Notes: generated from the letters alone by a model not told the origin. Numbered from the stretch's first letter, positions 41,913 to 50,736 are shown. The stretch is DNA of 64,000 nt from F23-B02 sp963613665 (GCA_963613665.1 CAVEAL010000003.1:83891-147890); one strand, 5' to 3'. Translations and numbers: made by a program.

Positions 41913-43154
41913 TCATTTGCGTATTACGTCGGGGCCGGTTCCGTTTTTCACGCAGTCGGCAGTGACAATTACTTTCTTTATATCGTGCTCGGACGGCACA
42001 GTGTACATGATGTCGGTCATGATATTTTCCATTACGCTTCTCAGTCCGCGTGCGCCGATCTTCATTTCAATCGCCTTGTCGGCTATCGCTTCAAGCGCCT
42101 GCTTATCGTACTCAAGCTTCACTCCGTCATACTCCATGAGCGCCTCGTACTGCTTGGTCATCGCGTTCTTGGGCTCGGTAAGTATGCGTACAAGGTCCTC
42201 GCGCTTGAGTGAGCTGAGCGGTGCTATGACCGGCAGACGTCCTATGAGCTCGGGGATTATGCCGAATTTCAGCAGATCGTGCTGCTGAGCCTGCTTTAAA
42301 AGCTCGCCGACGTCGCGCTCGGCAGAGCTTTTTATCTCGGCGCCGAAGCCCATGCTCTTTTTCTCCGTGCGCTTTTCGATGATCTTGTCAAGACCGTCAA
42401 ATGCGCCGCCGCAGATGAAAAGTATATTCGTCGTATCGACCTTGATAAACTCCTGATGCGGGTGCTTGCGTCCGCCCTGCGGCGGAACGTTTGCGACAGT
42501 TCCCTCAAGCAGCTTCAGCAGCGCCTGCTGCACGCCCTCGCCGGAAACGTCACGGGTTATCGAGGTGTTCTCGCTCTTGCGGGCAATCTTGTCGATCTCG
42601 TCGATGTAGATGATGCCCTTTTCGGCGCGCTCGACATCGAAATCGGCAGCCTGAAGAAGGCGCAGGAGGATATTTTCCACATCCTCGCCGACATAGCCGG
42701 CCTCGGTGAGAGTGGTGGCATCGGCGATGGCAAAGGGAACATTGAGCATCTTGGCCAGCGACTGGGCAAACAGCGTCTTGCCGCTGCCTGTGGGCCCGAT
42801 GAGCAGGATATTGCTCTTTTGCAGCTCAACATCGTTATCACCGGCAAAGAGGATGCGCTTATAATGGTTGTACACCGCGACCGACAAAACGACCTTGGCT
42901 CTGTCCTGACCGACGATGTATGCATCCAGTCTTTGCTTTATCTCATAAGGCTTCGGGAGATCTTCAAAGTGCAGGCGGTTACCCTTGCTGTCATGCACCG
43001 GAGCCTGCTCGTCCTCGGCGATTATGCTCATACAGAGATTTATGCACTCATCGCAGATATATGCGCCGTTGCCGGCAATGAGTCTGCCGGTCTGCGCCTG
43101 TGTTTTTCCGCAGAATGAGCAGCGGATGCTCTTTCTGTCGTCTGTTCTTGCCAT
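41913..43154 (-). CDS. clpX: ATP-dependent Clp protease ATP-binding subunit ClpX
   Basis: Unfoldase partner of ClpP. From the ATG at 43154 it has 413 residues. The N-terminal zinc-binding domain carries CSFCGK and CDECI. Walker A GPTGSGKTLFAQ lies at about 113-124 and Walker B IYIDEIDKIA at about 174-183. The ClpP-contact loop (IGF type) appears as KFGIIPE, and the end has GARGLR. The longer reading from 43304 runs into the clpP region. CGAGGT lies upstream of the chosen start. Confidence 0.96.
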   Translation of the reverse strand: MARTDDRKSIRCSFCGKTQAQTGRLIAGNGAYICDECINLCMSIIAEDEQAPVHDSKGNRLHFEDLPKPYEIKQRLDAYIVGQDRAKVVLSVAVYNHYKRILFAGDNDVELQKSNILLIGPTGSGKTLFAQSLAKMLNVPFAIADATTLTEAGYVGEDVENILLRLLQAADFDVERAEKGIIYIDEIDKIARKSENTSITRDVSGEGVQQALLKLLEGTVANVPPQGGRKHPHQEFIKVDTTNILFICGGAFDGLDKIIEKRTEKKSMGFGAEIKSSAERDVGELLKQAQQHDLLKFGIIPELIGRLPVIAPLSSLKREDLVRILTEPKNAMTKQYEALMEYDGVKLEYDKQALEAIADKAIEMKIGARGLRSVMENIMTDIMYTVPSEHDIKKVIVTADCVKNGTGPDVIRK

Positions 43155-43177
43155 AGTTCTACCTCGGAAAATGATGT

Positions 43178-43208
43178 AATATGGGGGAACGCGCCGTTCC
43201 CCCATAGA
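43178..43208 (-). promoter_or_regulatory. Perfect 12-base hairpin between clpP and clpX
   Basis: TATGGGGGAACG (43180-43191) pairs perfectly with CGTTCCCCCATA (43195-43206) around a 3-base loop. No U-run follows in the minus direction. It may tune the ClpP:ClpX ratio by stabilising the upstream message or causing pausing or processing. Confidence 0.55.
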
Positions 43209-43215
43209 TTCGTGC

Positions 43216-43797
43216 TTATCGCTTCGTGATGACCTTATCGATAAGGCCGTATTCGAGGGCTTCCTGTGCGGACATGAAGTGGTCGCGTTCGCAGTCTGCT
43301 TCAACGACGGCGATATCCTTACCGGTGTTTTCGGCGAGGATCCTGTTGAGATTTTTCTTGATCTTCAGGATCTGCTCTGCCTGTATCTGGATATCGGTGC
43401 ACTGACCCTTGCTGCCGCCGGATGGCTGATGGATCATTATCTCGGCATTGGGAAGCGCAAGACGCTTGCCCTTTGCGCCGCTTGAGAGCAGGAATGCACC
43501 CATGGAAGCCGCCATACCGATGCAGATGGTGGACACGTCGGGCTTTATATACTGCATGGTGTCATAGATCGCCATGCCGGAGGTGACGGAGCCGCCGGGG
43601 CTGTTTATATAAAACTGTATATCCTTATCTGGGTCCTGCGCCTCAAGATACAGAAGCTGGGCGACGATAAGGCTTGCGGTCGTGTCGTTGACCTCCTCTG
43701 ACAGCATTATTATGCGGTCATTGAGAAGTCTCGAAAAGATGTCATACGAGCGCTCACCGCGGCTTGTCTGTTCTACTACATAGGGTACTAAACTCAT
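43216..43797 (-). CDS. clpP: ATP-dependent Clp protease proteolytic subunit
   Basis: 193-residue serine protease forming the tetradecameric ClpP barrel. Catalytic Ser in IGMAASMGAFLL (about 97), His in MIHQPSGG (about 122) and Asp about 171 (near ADCERDHFM). The N-terminus SLVPYVVEQTSRGERSYDIFSRLL is typical. It lies in the tig-clpP-clpX order. Confidence 0.97.
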   Translation of the reverse strand: MSLVPYVVEQTSRGERSYDIFSRLLNDRIIMLSEEVNDTTASLIVAQLLYLEAQDPDKDIQFYINSPGGSVTSGMAIYDTMQYIKPDVSTICIGMAASMGAFLLSSGAKGKRLALPNAEIMIHQPSGGSKGQCTDIQIQAEQILKIKKNLNRILAENTGKDIAVVEADCERDHFMSAQEALEYGLIDKVITKR

Positions 43798-43856
43798 TTT
43801 TTAACGTCTCCTTTCGTTGTGCTTATCCCGGAGATCATATCCTTATGCGCAGCTGA

Positions 43857-45176
43857 TTATTCGGCCTCTTTTTCCTCGGCAGGCTCCTCGGTGGGAGCTT
43901 CCTCGGTAGCCGACTCTATAACGATCTTGGTTGCCTTTTCCTTTTTGAACTCGTTTTTGATATACTCCTCGCCGAAGTACTTGCGGATCTGCTCGGGCTC
44001 TGCGCCGACGGTCTCGGCCGCGCCCTTGATGTAGTCCTCAAGCTCCTCGTCGGTGACTTCGATGTTCTCCGCCTCAACGATGGCCTGCAGAAGCAGCTCC
44101 TGCTTTACCTGATACTCGGCTGCGGGACGGATGGTAGCGTTGACGGCTTCGTCGTCAAGACCCATCATCTTCTTGATATCGTCGGTGCTCATCTTCGGGT
44201 CGGTAAGTCCGAAGTTTGCCGCATAGCTGCGGATAAGCTCGTCGATCTTCTCCTGCATCATGCTCTCCGGGATCTCGACGGTCATGTTGTCGCAGGCCTT
44301 GGTCATAATCGCGGTGCGGAACTTTGCGTCCATCTGCTGGTCCATAACGCGCTCCATGTCCCTGCGGGTATCGGCTCTGTATTCCTCAACGGTGTTGAAT
44401 TCGGAAACGTCCTGAACAAAGTCGTCGTCGAGCTCGGGCAGCTCGGTCATGGACAGGCCGTTGAGCTTGACCTTGAACACTACGTCCTTGCCGGCGAGCT
44501 CTGCCGCATAGTCCTCGGGGAAGGTGATGTTTATATCCTTCTCGTCGCCGATATTCATACCGACAAGCTGCTCCTCAAAGCCGGGGACGAACGTATTTGA
44601 GCCGAGCTCGAGCTCGTAGCCCTCTGCCGTGCCGCCGTCGAAGGGAACGCCGTCGAGAGTTCCTTCAAAGTCGATGTCTGCGGTATCGCCCATCTGAGCC
44701 TCACGCTCAAGGTCGATAACGCGGCCGTTGCGCTTACGCACGCCGTCGATCTGGCCGTCAACATCCTCTTCGGTTATAACATAGGTCTCCTTGACCGCGC
44801 TGAGGTTCTTGTACTCGCCGAGAGTTACCTCGGGGTAGAGCTCAACGTCAAAGGTCAGGGTGAGTACCTTATCGTCGGAAAGGTCCATATTGGAGACCGC
44901 AGGCTTGCCTATGATCTTCAGGCCGCAGTTGTCATAGCCGTGCTCATATGCGGGGGCGACGAGCTCGTCGATGGCGTCCTGATAGAAAACGTCATGGCCG
45001 TACATACCCTCAACGACGGCGCGGGGAGCCTTGCCCTGTCTGAAGCCGGGGATGGAGATATGGCTCTTATTTTTATTAAACGCCTTAGTTACCGCTTCGT
45101 CGAATTCCTTGGCATCGACTTCGACCTGAAAGCTTGCGGTCTTGGAGTCTTTCTTTTCTACGTTCTTGACTAACAT
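43857..45176 (-). CDS. tig: Trigger factor
   Basis: Ribosome-associated chaperone and peptidyl-prolyl isomerase. The 439 residues begin with the ribosome-binding domain including the signature IPGFRQGKAPR (about 43-53). The FKBP-type PPIase domain follows at about 155-240 (GDTADIDFEGTLDGVPFDGG). A helical C-terminal domain and an acidic tail end the protein. A good promoter and AGGAGGA site precede it. Confidence 0.97.
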   Translation of the reverse strand: MLVKNVEKKDSKTASFQVEVDAKEFDEAVTKAFNKNKSHISIPGFRQGKAPRAVVEGMYGHDVFYQDAIDELVAPAYEHGYDNCGLKIIGKPAVSNMDLSDDKVLTLTFDVELYPEVTLGEYKNLSAVKETYVITEEDVDGQIDGVRKRNGRVIDLEREAQMGDTADIDFEGTLDGVPFDGGTAEGYELELGSNTFVPGFEEQLVGMNIGDEKDINITFPEDYAAELAGKDVVFKVKLNGLSMTELPELDDDFVQDVSEFNTVEEYRADTRRDMERVMDQQMDAKFRTAIMTKACDNMTVEIPESMMQEKIDELIRSYAANFGLTDPKMSTDDIKKMMGLDDEAVNATIRPAAEYQVKQELLLQAIVEAENIEVTDEELEDYIKGAAETVGAEPEQIRKYFGEEYIKNEFKKEKATKIVIESATEEAPTEEPAEEKEAE

Positions 45177-45215
45177 TTATATATTCCTCCTAATATAATT
45201 CACATAGACCAAAAC

Positions 45216-45244
45216 ATAATAACAGATATTTCAGTCAAAAGCAA
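45216..45244 (-). promoter_or_regulatory. Sigma-A promoter of tig-clpP-clpX
   Basis: Minus strand TTGCTT (45244-45239) and TATTAT (45221-45216), spacing 17 bases, about 40 bases before the tig ATG. Confidence 0.62.
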
Positions 45245-45253
45245 TTATTTTCT

Positions 45254-45940
45254 TTAAATAAGCTTCACAGGTCTGAATTTAACATGGTCGGCTGAAACGA
45301 GCATGAAATCCGTGCAGCCGTTTCTGCCGTTAAAGGCATATTGGCAGCCCGCGCCGTGTATGTGTCCGTAGCAGCAGCGCTTTACATTATATTTTTCCAG
45401 AAGCTCAAGGATCTCGGGGCATGTATAAGCCATGTATTTCGGCGGATAATGCAGAAATGCATATATCTCGTCGGTTTTTGCCGACTTCAGCGATGCCTCA
45501 AGACGCATGATCTCACGGTTCATGATCTTTTTGTCATGCTCTGCGCCGCGGCTTTCCTCATAAAACCAGCCGCGCGTGCCGCAGATCGAAACTCCTGCAT
45601 ACTCAAAGCTCGTATTGTGCATGACCTCGATGGTTTTTATATCATGCTCGGCAAAAAACTTCCTCGCCTTGGTCGCCGTCGTCCACCAGTAGTCGTGATT
45701 GCCCTTGAGTATTATCTTCTTCCCTGGCAGAGCTTCTATAAACTCAAAATCGGGCAGCGCCTCCTCCATCGTCATTCCCCACGTTATATCGCCGCATAAA
45801 ACCGTCAGATCGCCGTCGGTGAGCTCCGCAAAGCCCTCACTGAGCTTCTGAACATAGTTTTCCCAGCGCCCGCCGAAAACGTCCATAGGTTTATTTGTTC
45901 CGAGAGAAAGATGAAGATCGCCGATTGTATATAAAGACAT
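45254..45940 (-). CDS. Metallophosphoesterase (calcineurin-like)
   Basis: 228 residues with the calcineurin-type metal motifs: TIGDLHLSLG (GDxH, about 5-14), VLCGDITWG (GDxxxx, about 47-55), LKGNHDYWW (GNHD, about 78-86), LHYPP and CYGHIHGAG (GHxH, about 190-198). The family acts on diverse phosphoesters; the substrate is not predictable. It is transcribed divergently from the DUF1540 gene. Confidence 0.9.
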   Translation of the reverse strand: MSLYTIGDLHLSLGTNKPMDVFGGRWENYVQKLSEGFAELTDGDLTVLCGDITWGMTMEEALPDFEFIEALPGKKIILKGNHDYWWTTATKARKFFAEHDIKTIEVMHNTSFEYAGVSICGTRGWFYEESRGAEHDKKIMNREIMRLEASLKSAKTDEIYAFLHYPPKYMAYTCPEILELLEKYNVKRCCYGHIHGAGCQYAFNGRNGCTDFMLVSADHVKFRPVKLI

Positions 45941-46016
45941 GCCGCCTCCGTATAGTTTTTATTGTTACGGTCAAGAATAATACTGTCTGAGGACAATACT
46001 CTCTGGAGGTAAGAAA

Positions 46017-46199
46017 ATGAACAACAAGAAAATGAACTCGAGTCAGATAACCGGTGTCGGCTGCGATGTTACCAACTGCAAGTACAACACCATCGACTGC
46101 AAATGCTCTGCCTCGCAGATAAAGGTGCAGAACGAAAAGGCAACGACAAAATCCGAGACCTTCTGCTCCACCTTCTGCCCGCGCGGCTGCTGCAGCTGA
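46017..46199 (+). CDS. DUF1540 Cys-rich protein
   Basis: 60 residues with the DUF1540 pattern: GVGCDVTNCKYNTIDCKCSASQI and a C-terminal FCSTFCPRGCC, giving nine cysteines suited to metal binding. TGGAGGT precedes the ATG by six bases. Many relatives occur in spore-formers and some are spore-associated; the function is unknown. It is one of few plus-strand genes here. A short hairpin follows. Confidence 0.85.
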   Translation: MNNKKMNSSQITGVGCDVTNCKYNTIDCKCSASQIKVQNEKATTKSETFCSTFCPRGCCS

Positions 46200-46202
46200 C
46201 GC

Positions 46203-46222
46203 AATGGGGCTCAGGCCCCATT
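46203..46222. terminator. Short hairpin between the convergent DUF1540 and thrC genes
   Basis: AATGGGGC/GCCCCATT (46203-46210 and 46215-46222) with a 4-base loop. It lies between two convergent stop codons but has no U-run on either strand, so termination is only suggested by position. Confidence 0.4.
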
Positions 46223-46228
46223 ACATAA

Positions 46229-47710
46229 TCACTTCAGGAAATCCGCAACAACTGCCTTCATATCCTGCTTGTCTGCTACGAGCGTAAAGCGCTTTTCGCG
46301 CTTGTCGAGCCCCGCAAGCGGCTTGGGGACCGGAGTTTTCGTCACCTCGGAGAGCTTTTCAATAAGCTCCGTTCCGGGAGCGTCGCTCCCCTGTCCGAGT
46401 GCCTTGAGCACGCTGTCACAGAATTTATAGGGGCTTGCCGTGGATACGACGACGGTTGGGGAAGCTGTTCCCGTTTCGCTGCGGCGGTCGGCAAGCTTTT
46501 TATATGCGACGGCCGTGTGCGTATCCATGAGATATGCATTTTCGGTATATACCTTGCTTATCGCGGCCAGGGTGTCCTCATCAGAGCAGTAGCCGCCGAC
46601 AAAATGCTCGTTTATAACGGCCTTTATCGCGTCGGATACCTCATAGCTGCCCGTTTTTGAAAGCTGCTCCATGTAGCCGGCTACCTCGGCGTCGTTTTTG
46701 CAGATGCAGTACAGCAGACGCTCGAGGTTGCTGGAAACGAGGATGTCCATGGACGGGGAAACGGTCGTATAGAAGGTCCTGTTGCGGTCATACACTCCGC
46801 GGGCAAAGAAATCGGCAAGAACGTTATTCTGATTTGACGCGCAGACGAGCTTGCCTGCGGGCAGGCCCATGCTCTTTGCATACCAGCAGGCAAGAATGTT
46901 GCCGAAATTGCCGGTGGGGACAACGAAATCAACCGTGTCGCCGTAATTTATACGGCCGGAGTTTGCGTAATCGCAGTAGGCCGAGAAATAGTACACTATC
47001 TGCGGCAGGAGCCTGCCCCAGTTTATGGAGTTTGCAGACGAGAGGAACCAGCCTCTTTCGCTGAGCTCCGCAGCAAAGCTCTTATCGCCGAATATCTGCT
47101 TTACGCCGGTCTGGGCATCGTCAAAATTGCCCCTTACGGCAGCAACGCTGACGTTATTGCCGGTCTGTGTGACCATCTGGAGCTGCTGCACGTCCGACAC
47201 ACCGTTGTGCGGGTAGAACACGAGTATTCTGGTGTTTTCAACATCGGCGAAGCCTTCGAGTGCTGCCTTGCCGGTATCGCCGCTCGTAGCGACGAGGATG
47301 CATACCTTTCTGTTTTCGCCGCATTTTTTGAGCGAGGCCGTGAGCAGATGCGGGAGCATCTGGAGCGCCATGTCCTTAAACGCGCAGGTGGGGCCGTGCC
47401 ACAGCTCAAGCACCGCGGTGCTGTCATCGAGAAAATGCACGGGTGCCGCGCTCTCTCCGTCAAAATTATCGCCGTATGCGCGGGATATCATAGTCTTGAG
47501 CTCAGCGTCCGTAAACTCATCGAGGAAGGGCTTCATAACCGTGCAGGCTCTTGCGCGGTAATCGCATTTGCCGAGCTCTTTTATATCGTCAAGAGAAAAC
47601 TGCGGCAGGCTTTCGGGCACATACAGGCCGCCGTCAGGCGCAAGGCCGCGGGATATCGCCTGAGAAGCAGTCACCTTCTCTTTGGAGTTTCGTGTGCTGA
47701 AATATAACAT
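46229..47710 (-). CDS. thrC: Threonine synthase
   Basis: PLP enzyme converting O-phosphohomoserine to threonine. The 493 residues match the longer (fungal/E. coli-like) class. It begins MLYFSTRNSKEKVTASQAISRGLAPDGGLYVPE, has the PLP Lys in GPTCAFKDMALQ (about 106-117) and ATSGDTGKAALEGF (about 143-156). It stands alone, without hom or thrB nearby, and no T-box leader is visible. Confidence 0.96.
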   Translation of the reverse strand: MLYFSTRNSKEKVTASQAISRGLAPDGGLYVPESLPQFSLDDIKELGKCDYRARACTVMKPFLDEFTDAELKTMISRAYGDNFDGESAAPVHFLDDSTAVLELWHGPTCAFKDMALQMLPHLLTASLKKCGENRKVCILVATSGDTGKAALEGFADVENTRILVFYPHNGVSDVQQLQMVTQTGNNVSVAAVRGNFDDAQTGVKQIFGDKSFAAELSERGWFLSSANSINWGRLLPQIVYYFSAYCDYANSGRINYGDTVDFVVPTGNFGNILACWYAKSMGLPAGKLVCASNQNNVLADFFARGVYDRNRTFYTTVSPSMDILVSSNLERLLYCICKNDAEVAGYMEQLSKTGSYEVSDAIKAVINEHFVGGYCSDEDTLAAISKVYTENAYLMDTHTAVAYKKLADRRSETGTASPTVVVSTASPYKFCDSVLKALGQGSDAPGTELIEKLSEVTKTPVPKPLAGLDKREKRFTLVADKQDMKAVVADFLK

Positions 47711-47765
47711 AGTCGGGCTCCTTTCGGTTTAAGCGGCCGCTGAACAGAAGTCAGCCGGCGTTTGC

Positions 47766-48125
47766 TTAAAATGCGTTTTCAATATGATTTATCGTAAGCT
47801 TTTTCGAGTTTATACCATCGGGTGCATAAATCTCTATAACGTCAAAGCGCGGCTGAAGCTCTGTCTCGTGCGATTGCAGCCAGAGCTGCGCCGCCGTAAT
47901 TACGCGCTGCTGTTTTGCCGCCGTCACAAACTCGCGCGCCTGACCGTAGGCGCTGTTTTTCCTGAGCTTTACCTCGACAAAGACTATATAATCCTGCTTT
48001 TTTGCGATTATATCTATTTCGCCCTGCCTGTACCGGCAGTTGGTGTCAACTATCCTGTACCCGTGCAGGCGCAGATAATTTGCCGCCTTGCGTTCACCGA
48101 AGGCGCCGAGCTTTTCTTCCGCCAT
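47766..48125 (-). CDS. yraN: UPF0102 (YraN) family nuclease-like protein
   Basis: 119 residues with the YraN restriction-endonuclease-like fold: GERKAANYLRLHGYRIVDTNCRYRQGEIDIIAKKQDYIVFVEVKLR, including the E-ID-EVK active-site pattern. Function is not established. It overlaps rnhB by one base (TGATG), as commonly seen. Confidence 0.92.
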   Translation of the reverse strand: MAEEKLGAFGERKAANYLRLHGYRIVDTNCRYRQGEIDIIAKKQDYIVFVEVKLRKNSAYGQAREFVTAAKQQRVITAAQLWLQSHETELQPRFDVIEIYAPDGINSKKLTINHIENAF

Positions 48126-48724
48126 CAGTGCATCTTCCTCAAAAAGCTCGGGCGGTGTATCTCACATGGGCCGTATTCACGCAGAGCCTCATAGTGAAGC
48201 TTTGTGCCGTATCCCTTGTGCTTTTCAAAGTGATACTCCGGGTATTTTTCGGCCATTTCGAGCATATACCTGTCACGCGTGACCTTTGCCAGTATCGACG
48301 CCGCCGCTATATCGGCGCATCTCGCGTCACCCTTTACAACGCAGCGGCTGGGCATCTTTATCGCCGAATTACGGTTTCCGTCTATGAGGGCGAGCGCGGG
48401 CTGCACACCGAGCTTGTCTATGGCTCGGTTCATTGCGAGCATCGCTGCGTTCAGGATATTCATCTCCTCGATCTCCGCAACGTCCGCAAAGGCTATGCCG
48501 TAGCTCACCGCCTCGGAGCAGATCACGTCAAACAGCTTATCGCGTTTTTTCTCCGTAAGCTTCTTCGAGTCGTTGAGACCGTCGATCACAAGACCTCGCG
48601 GCAGGATGACCGCCGCTGCGCACACGGGTCCGGCAAGCGGGCCGCGTCCTGCTTCGTCAACTCCGCAGATGGGCTCAATGCCGCCGTCGTATATCTCGTT
48701 TTCAAGCTCCCACAGATCGCACAT
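48125..48724 (-). CDS. rnhB: Ribonuclease HII
   Basis: Removes ribonucleotides from DNA and RNA-DNA hybrids. About 199 residues with the catalytic motif CGVDEAGRGPLAGPV (about 19-33, D and E), and Asp residues in LIDGNR and ADIAAASILAKVTRD. The ATG at 48724 shares a base with the rbgA stop. A GTG at 48727 is possible but lies closer to the GGAG site. Confidence 0.96.
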   Translation of the reverse strand: MCDLWELENEIYDGGIEPICGVDEAGRGPLAGPVCAAAVILPRGLVIDGLNDSKKLTEKKRDKLFDVICSEAVSYGIAFADVAEIEEMNILNAAMLAMNRAIDKLGVQPALALIDGNRNSAIKMPSRCVVKGDARCADIAAASILAKVTRDRYMLEMAEKYPEYHFEKHKGYGTKLHYEALREYGPCEIHRPSFLRKMH

Positions 48725-49593
48725 CACGGTTTCTCCAGACTTATCCTGCCGAGCTTTCCGTCGTGATACTCGCCCAGCAGCGTATTTGCCATGCGCTCAA
48801 TGTCGTATTCACCCCTGGATACGAGAAAGCCGCGTTTTTTTGCGGCCTGCTCGAGCAGCTCAAAGCCGTTTGCCTCGGGATCGGGCTCCAGCTTATAGCG
48901 GGCGGCGAGTGCCTCGGGGTACATTTCCCGAAGCCGCAGCATGAAGTTTGCCGCAAGCGTCTCCTTATCGAGAACATCGGACTTTATAGCGTTCGTTATG
49001 GCCAGCATCTCACCGACCTCCTGTGAATCGAACTTCGGCCAGAGTATGCCCGGAGTGTCCAGCAGGTCAAGCCCCTTGTCGATGTTTATCCACTGCTTGC
49101 CGCGAGTTACGCCCGGCTTATCGCCTGCTATCGCGGCTCTGCGCTTTGCGACCTTATTTATAAACGTCGATTTCCCGACATTCGGTATGCCGAGTATCAT
49201 GACGCGCATGGGGCGGTTTATCTGACCCTTGGCGGCGTAATCGGCGATCTTGTCTTTCAGAAGCTCGCGCAGAGCCGGAACAAAGCCGTTTACTCCCCTG
49301 CCGCTTTTCGCGTCCGTTTCGAGTATCCTTATGCCCTGAGCCTCAAAAAGTCCGCGCCACTGCGCCGTTATATCAGGATCTGCAAGGTCGCAGCGGTTTA
49401 AGATTATAAGCCTCGGCTTTCCGGCTGCAAGGCGGTCTATATCCGGATTGCGGCTGGATCTCGGTATGCGGGCATCCAGTATCTCACACACAGCATCGCA
49501 CTGCTTTATGCTCTCCTCTATCATGCGCTGTGCCTTGGTCATGTGGCCGGGAAACCACTGGATATTCATTTTTTCGTAATTTACGCCGGACAT
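48724..49593 (-). CDS. rbgA: Ribosome biogenesis GTPase YlqF/RbgA
   Basis: Circularly permuted GTPase for late 50S assembly. From the ATG at 49593 it has 289 residues: WFPGHMTKAQRMIEE at the N-terminus, G4 LNRCDL, then G1 GIPNVGKSTFIN, G2/G3 in PGVTRG and DTPGILWPKF, and a C-terminal RNA-binding domain. The alternative start at 49626 lies inside lepB. Order lepB-rbgA-rnhB is conserved. Confidence 0.95.
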   Translation of the reverse strand: MSGVNYEKMNIQWFPGHMTKAQRMIEESIKQCDAVCEILDARIPRSSRNPDIDRLAAGKPRLIILNRCDLADPDITAQWRGLFEAQGIRILETDAKSGRGVNGFVPALRELLKDKIADYAAKGQINRPMRVMILGIPNVGKSTFINKVAKRRAAIAGDKPGVTRGKQWINIDKGLDLLDTPGILWPKFDSQEVGEMLAITNAIKSDVLDKETLAANFMLRLREMYPEALAARYKLEPDPEANGFELLEQAAKKRGFLVSRGEYDIERMANTLLGEYHDGKLGRISLEKP

Positions 49594-49594
49594 A

Positions 49595-50182
49595 TCATTC
49601 ACCGTCGGGAATACCGATCGAGTCAAAGGGGAATACGCGCAGCAGCACCTTGCCTACTATAAGGCGTTCATCGACCATGCCGATCTCGGCGCGGCGGCTG
49701 TCGGAAGAAGCGTTGCGGTTATCGCCCATGACGAAAACGCAGCCCTCGGGTACGGTCTGCGGTCCCTGAAAGTCAAGCTGATTTTTGGTGAGCTCGGCAA
49801 TGTACGGCTCGTCGAGCAGCTCGCCGTCAACATAGACGCGGCCGCGGTCAAAGTCGATATCTATGGTCTGTCCCTCGGTTGCGATGACGCGCTTTACCAG
49901 AGCCTCGGGCTTGTACTCATCCTTGCGGAAAATGACGATATCACCCTGCTTAGGTGTATAGAGAACGTCAGACACCAAGAGCTTGTCGCCGTCAATGAGA
50001 GTCGGGTTCATCGAGTCACCGACGACATCGACTATGCGGAAGAAGAACACGAATACAACAATGCAGATAATGAGAGCGAGAATAAGGCTCTGCATCCAGT
50101 CGTATATCTCGCCGCGCGTTGTCGTCTCGGTTTTTGCGGCCTCCGGCTTTTTTACTTTATCATTACTTGTTTTATTTTTCAT
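49595..50182 (-). CDS. lepB: Signal peptidase I
   Basis: Membrane protease that cleaves secretory signal peptides. 195 residues with a charged N-terminal tail, one membrane helix (about 33-52, LILALIICIVVFVFFFRIV) and the catalytic domain: Ser in GDSMNPTL (about 56) and Lys in ALVKRVIA (about 96-98). GDNRNASSDSR is box E. It follows rplS after a terminator and its own promoter. Confidence 0.96.
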   Translation of the reverse strand: MKNKTSNDKVKKPEAAKTETTTRGEIYDWMQSLILALIICIVVFVFFFRIVDVVGDSMNPTLIDGDKLLVSDVLYTPKQGDIVIFRKDEYKPEALVKRVIATEGQTIDIDFDRGRVYVDGELLDEPYIAELTKNQLDFQGPQTVPEGCVFVMGDNRNASSDSRRAEIGMVDERLIVGKVLLRVFPFDSIGIPDGE

Positions 50183-50212
50183 TTCAAATTACCTCTTACA
50201 GCTTATCTTTAT

Positions 50213-50242
50213 ATTATACACGATAAACATATGTTAAGGCAA
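50213..50242 (-). promoter_or_regulatory. Sigma-A promoter of lepB-rbgA-rnhB-yraN
   Basis: Minus strand TTGCCT (50242-50237) and TATAAT (50218-50213) with 18-base spacing. It starts immediately after the rplS terminator. Confidence 0.65.
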
Positions 50243-50272
50243 CAAAAAAAGCGGCCAAAGCCGCTTTTTTTG
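50243..50272 (-). terminator. Rho-independent terminator after rplS
   Basis: AGCGGC/GCCGCT stem (50250-50255 and 50260-50265) flanked by A7 and T7 runs that extend pairing; the minus strand ends in TTTTTTTG. It lies 22 bases after the rplS stop. Confidence 0.92.
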
Positions 50273-50294
50273 AACCGATGAACAGTCAGGGCGC

Positions 50295-50636
50295 TTACAG
50301 GCGCTCCTTGACCTTTGCTCTCTTACCGACGCGCTCACGCAGGTAGTACAGCTTTGCTCTGCGGACCTTGCCGCGGCGAACTGTCTCTACGGAGACGATG
50401 GAGGGAGAGTGTACGGGGAAGACCTTCTCGCAGCCTACACCGTAGGAGATGCGGCGGACGGTGATGGTCTCATTGATGCCGCCATGCTTCTTGGCAATGA
50501 TGGTGCCTTCGAAAGCCTGGTTGCGCTCACGGCTGCCTTCTTTGACGCGAACGGTGATACGGACGGTATCGCCGACATTAAGCTCGGGCAGTTCGGGCTT
50601 CATGTACTGCTCGCTGAGAATTTTGATCAGATCCAT
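50295..50636 (-). CDS. rplS: 50S ribosomal protein L19
   Basis: 113 residues, the normal length. MDLIKILSEQYMKPELPELNVGDTVRI, VKEGSRERNQAFEGTIIAKK and RRISYGVGCEKVFPVHSPSI are characteristic of L19, which sits at the 30S-50S interface. It is monocistronic here, with its own promoter, a structured leader and a terminator. Confidence 0.98.
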   Translation of the reverse strand: MDLIKILSEQYMKPELPELNVGDTVRITVRVKEGSRERNQAFEGTIIAKKHGGINETITVRRISYGVGCEKVFPVHSPSIVSVETVRRGKVRRAKLYYLRERVGKRAKVKERL

Positions 50637-50731
50637 AGTCTAATCCTTTCTGTACTTTAGGCGTTCGTGCCGGAGGGCTCCCTTTCGGCCTCGGCAGAGG
50701 ACCGCTTGATAGCCTGCTATTCACGCAAGCC
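50637..50731 (-). promoter_or_regulatory. Structured leader of rplS, candidate L19 autoregulatory leader
   Basis: The roughly 95-base leader between the promoter and rplS can fold into two elements. One is GCTTG...CAAGC with inner TAGC/GCTA pairing (about 50704-50729). The other is GCCGAGG...CCTCCGGC, followed by unpaired ACGAACGCC. Firmicutes rplS leaders of this kind bind L19. The match here is by structure and position only. Confidence 0.4.
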
Positions 50732-50736
50732 ATGAT

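Noticed and set aside
43155..43304. 50-residue N-terminal extension of clpX
   Set aside because: It runs through the clpP 3' end and the intergenic hairpin. ClpX proteins start with the MARTD...CSFCGK zinc domain and a ribosome site precedes that ATG.
47711..47765. T-box or threonine attenuator upstream of thrC
   Set aside because: Only 55 bases separate yraN and thrC, too few for a T-box, and no threonine-rich leader peptide or AGGGTGG motif is visible.
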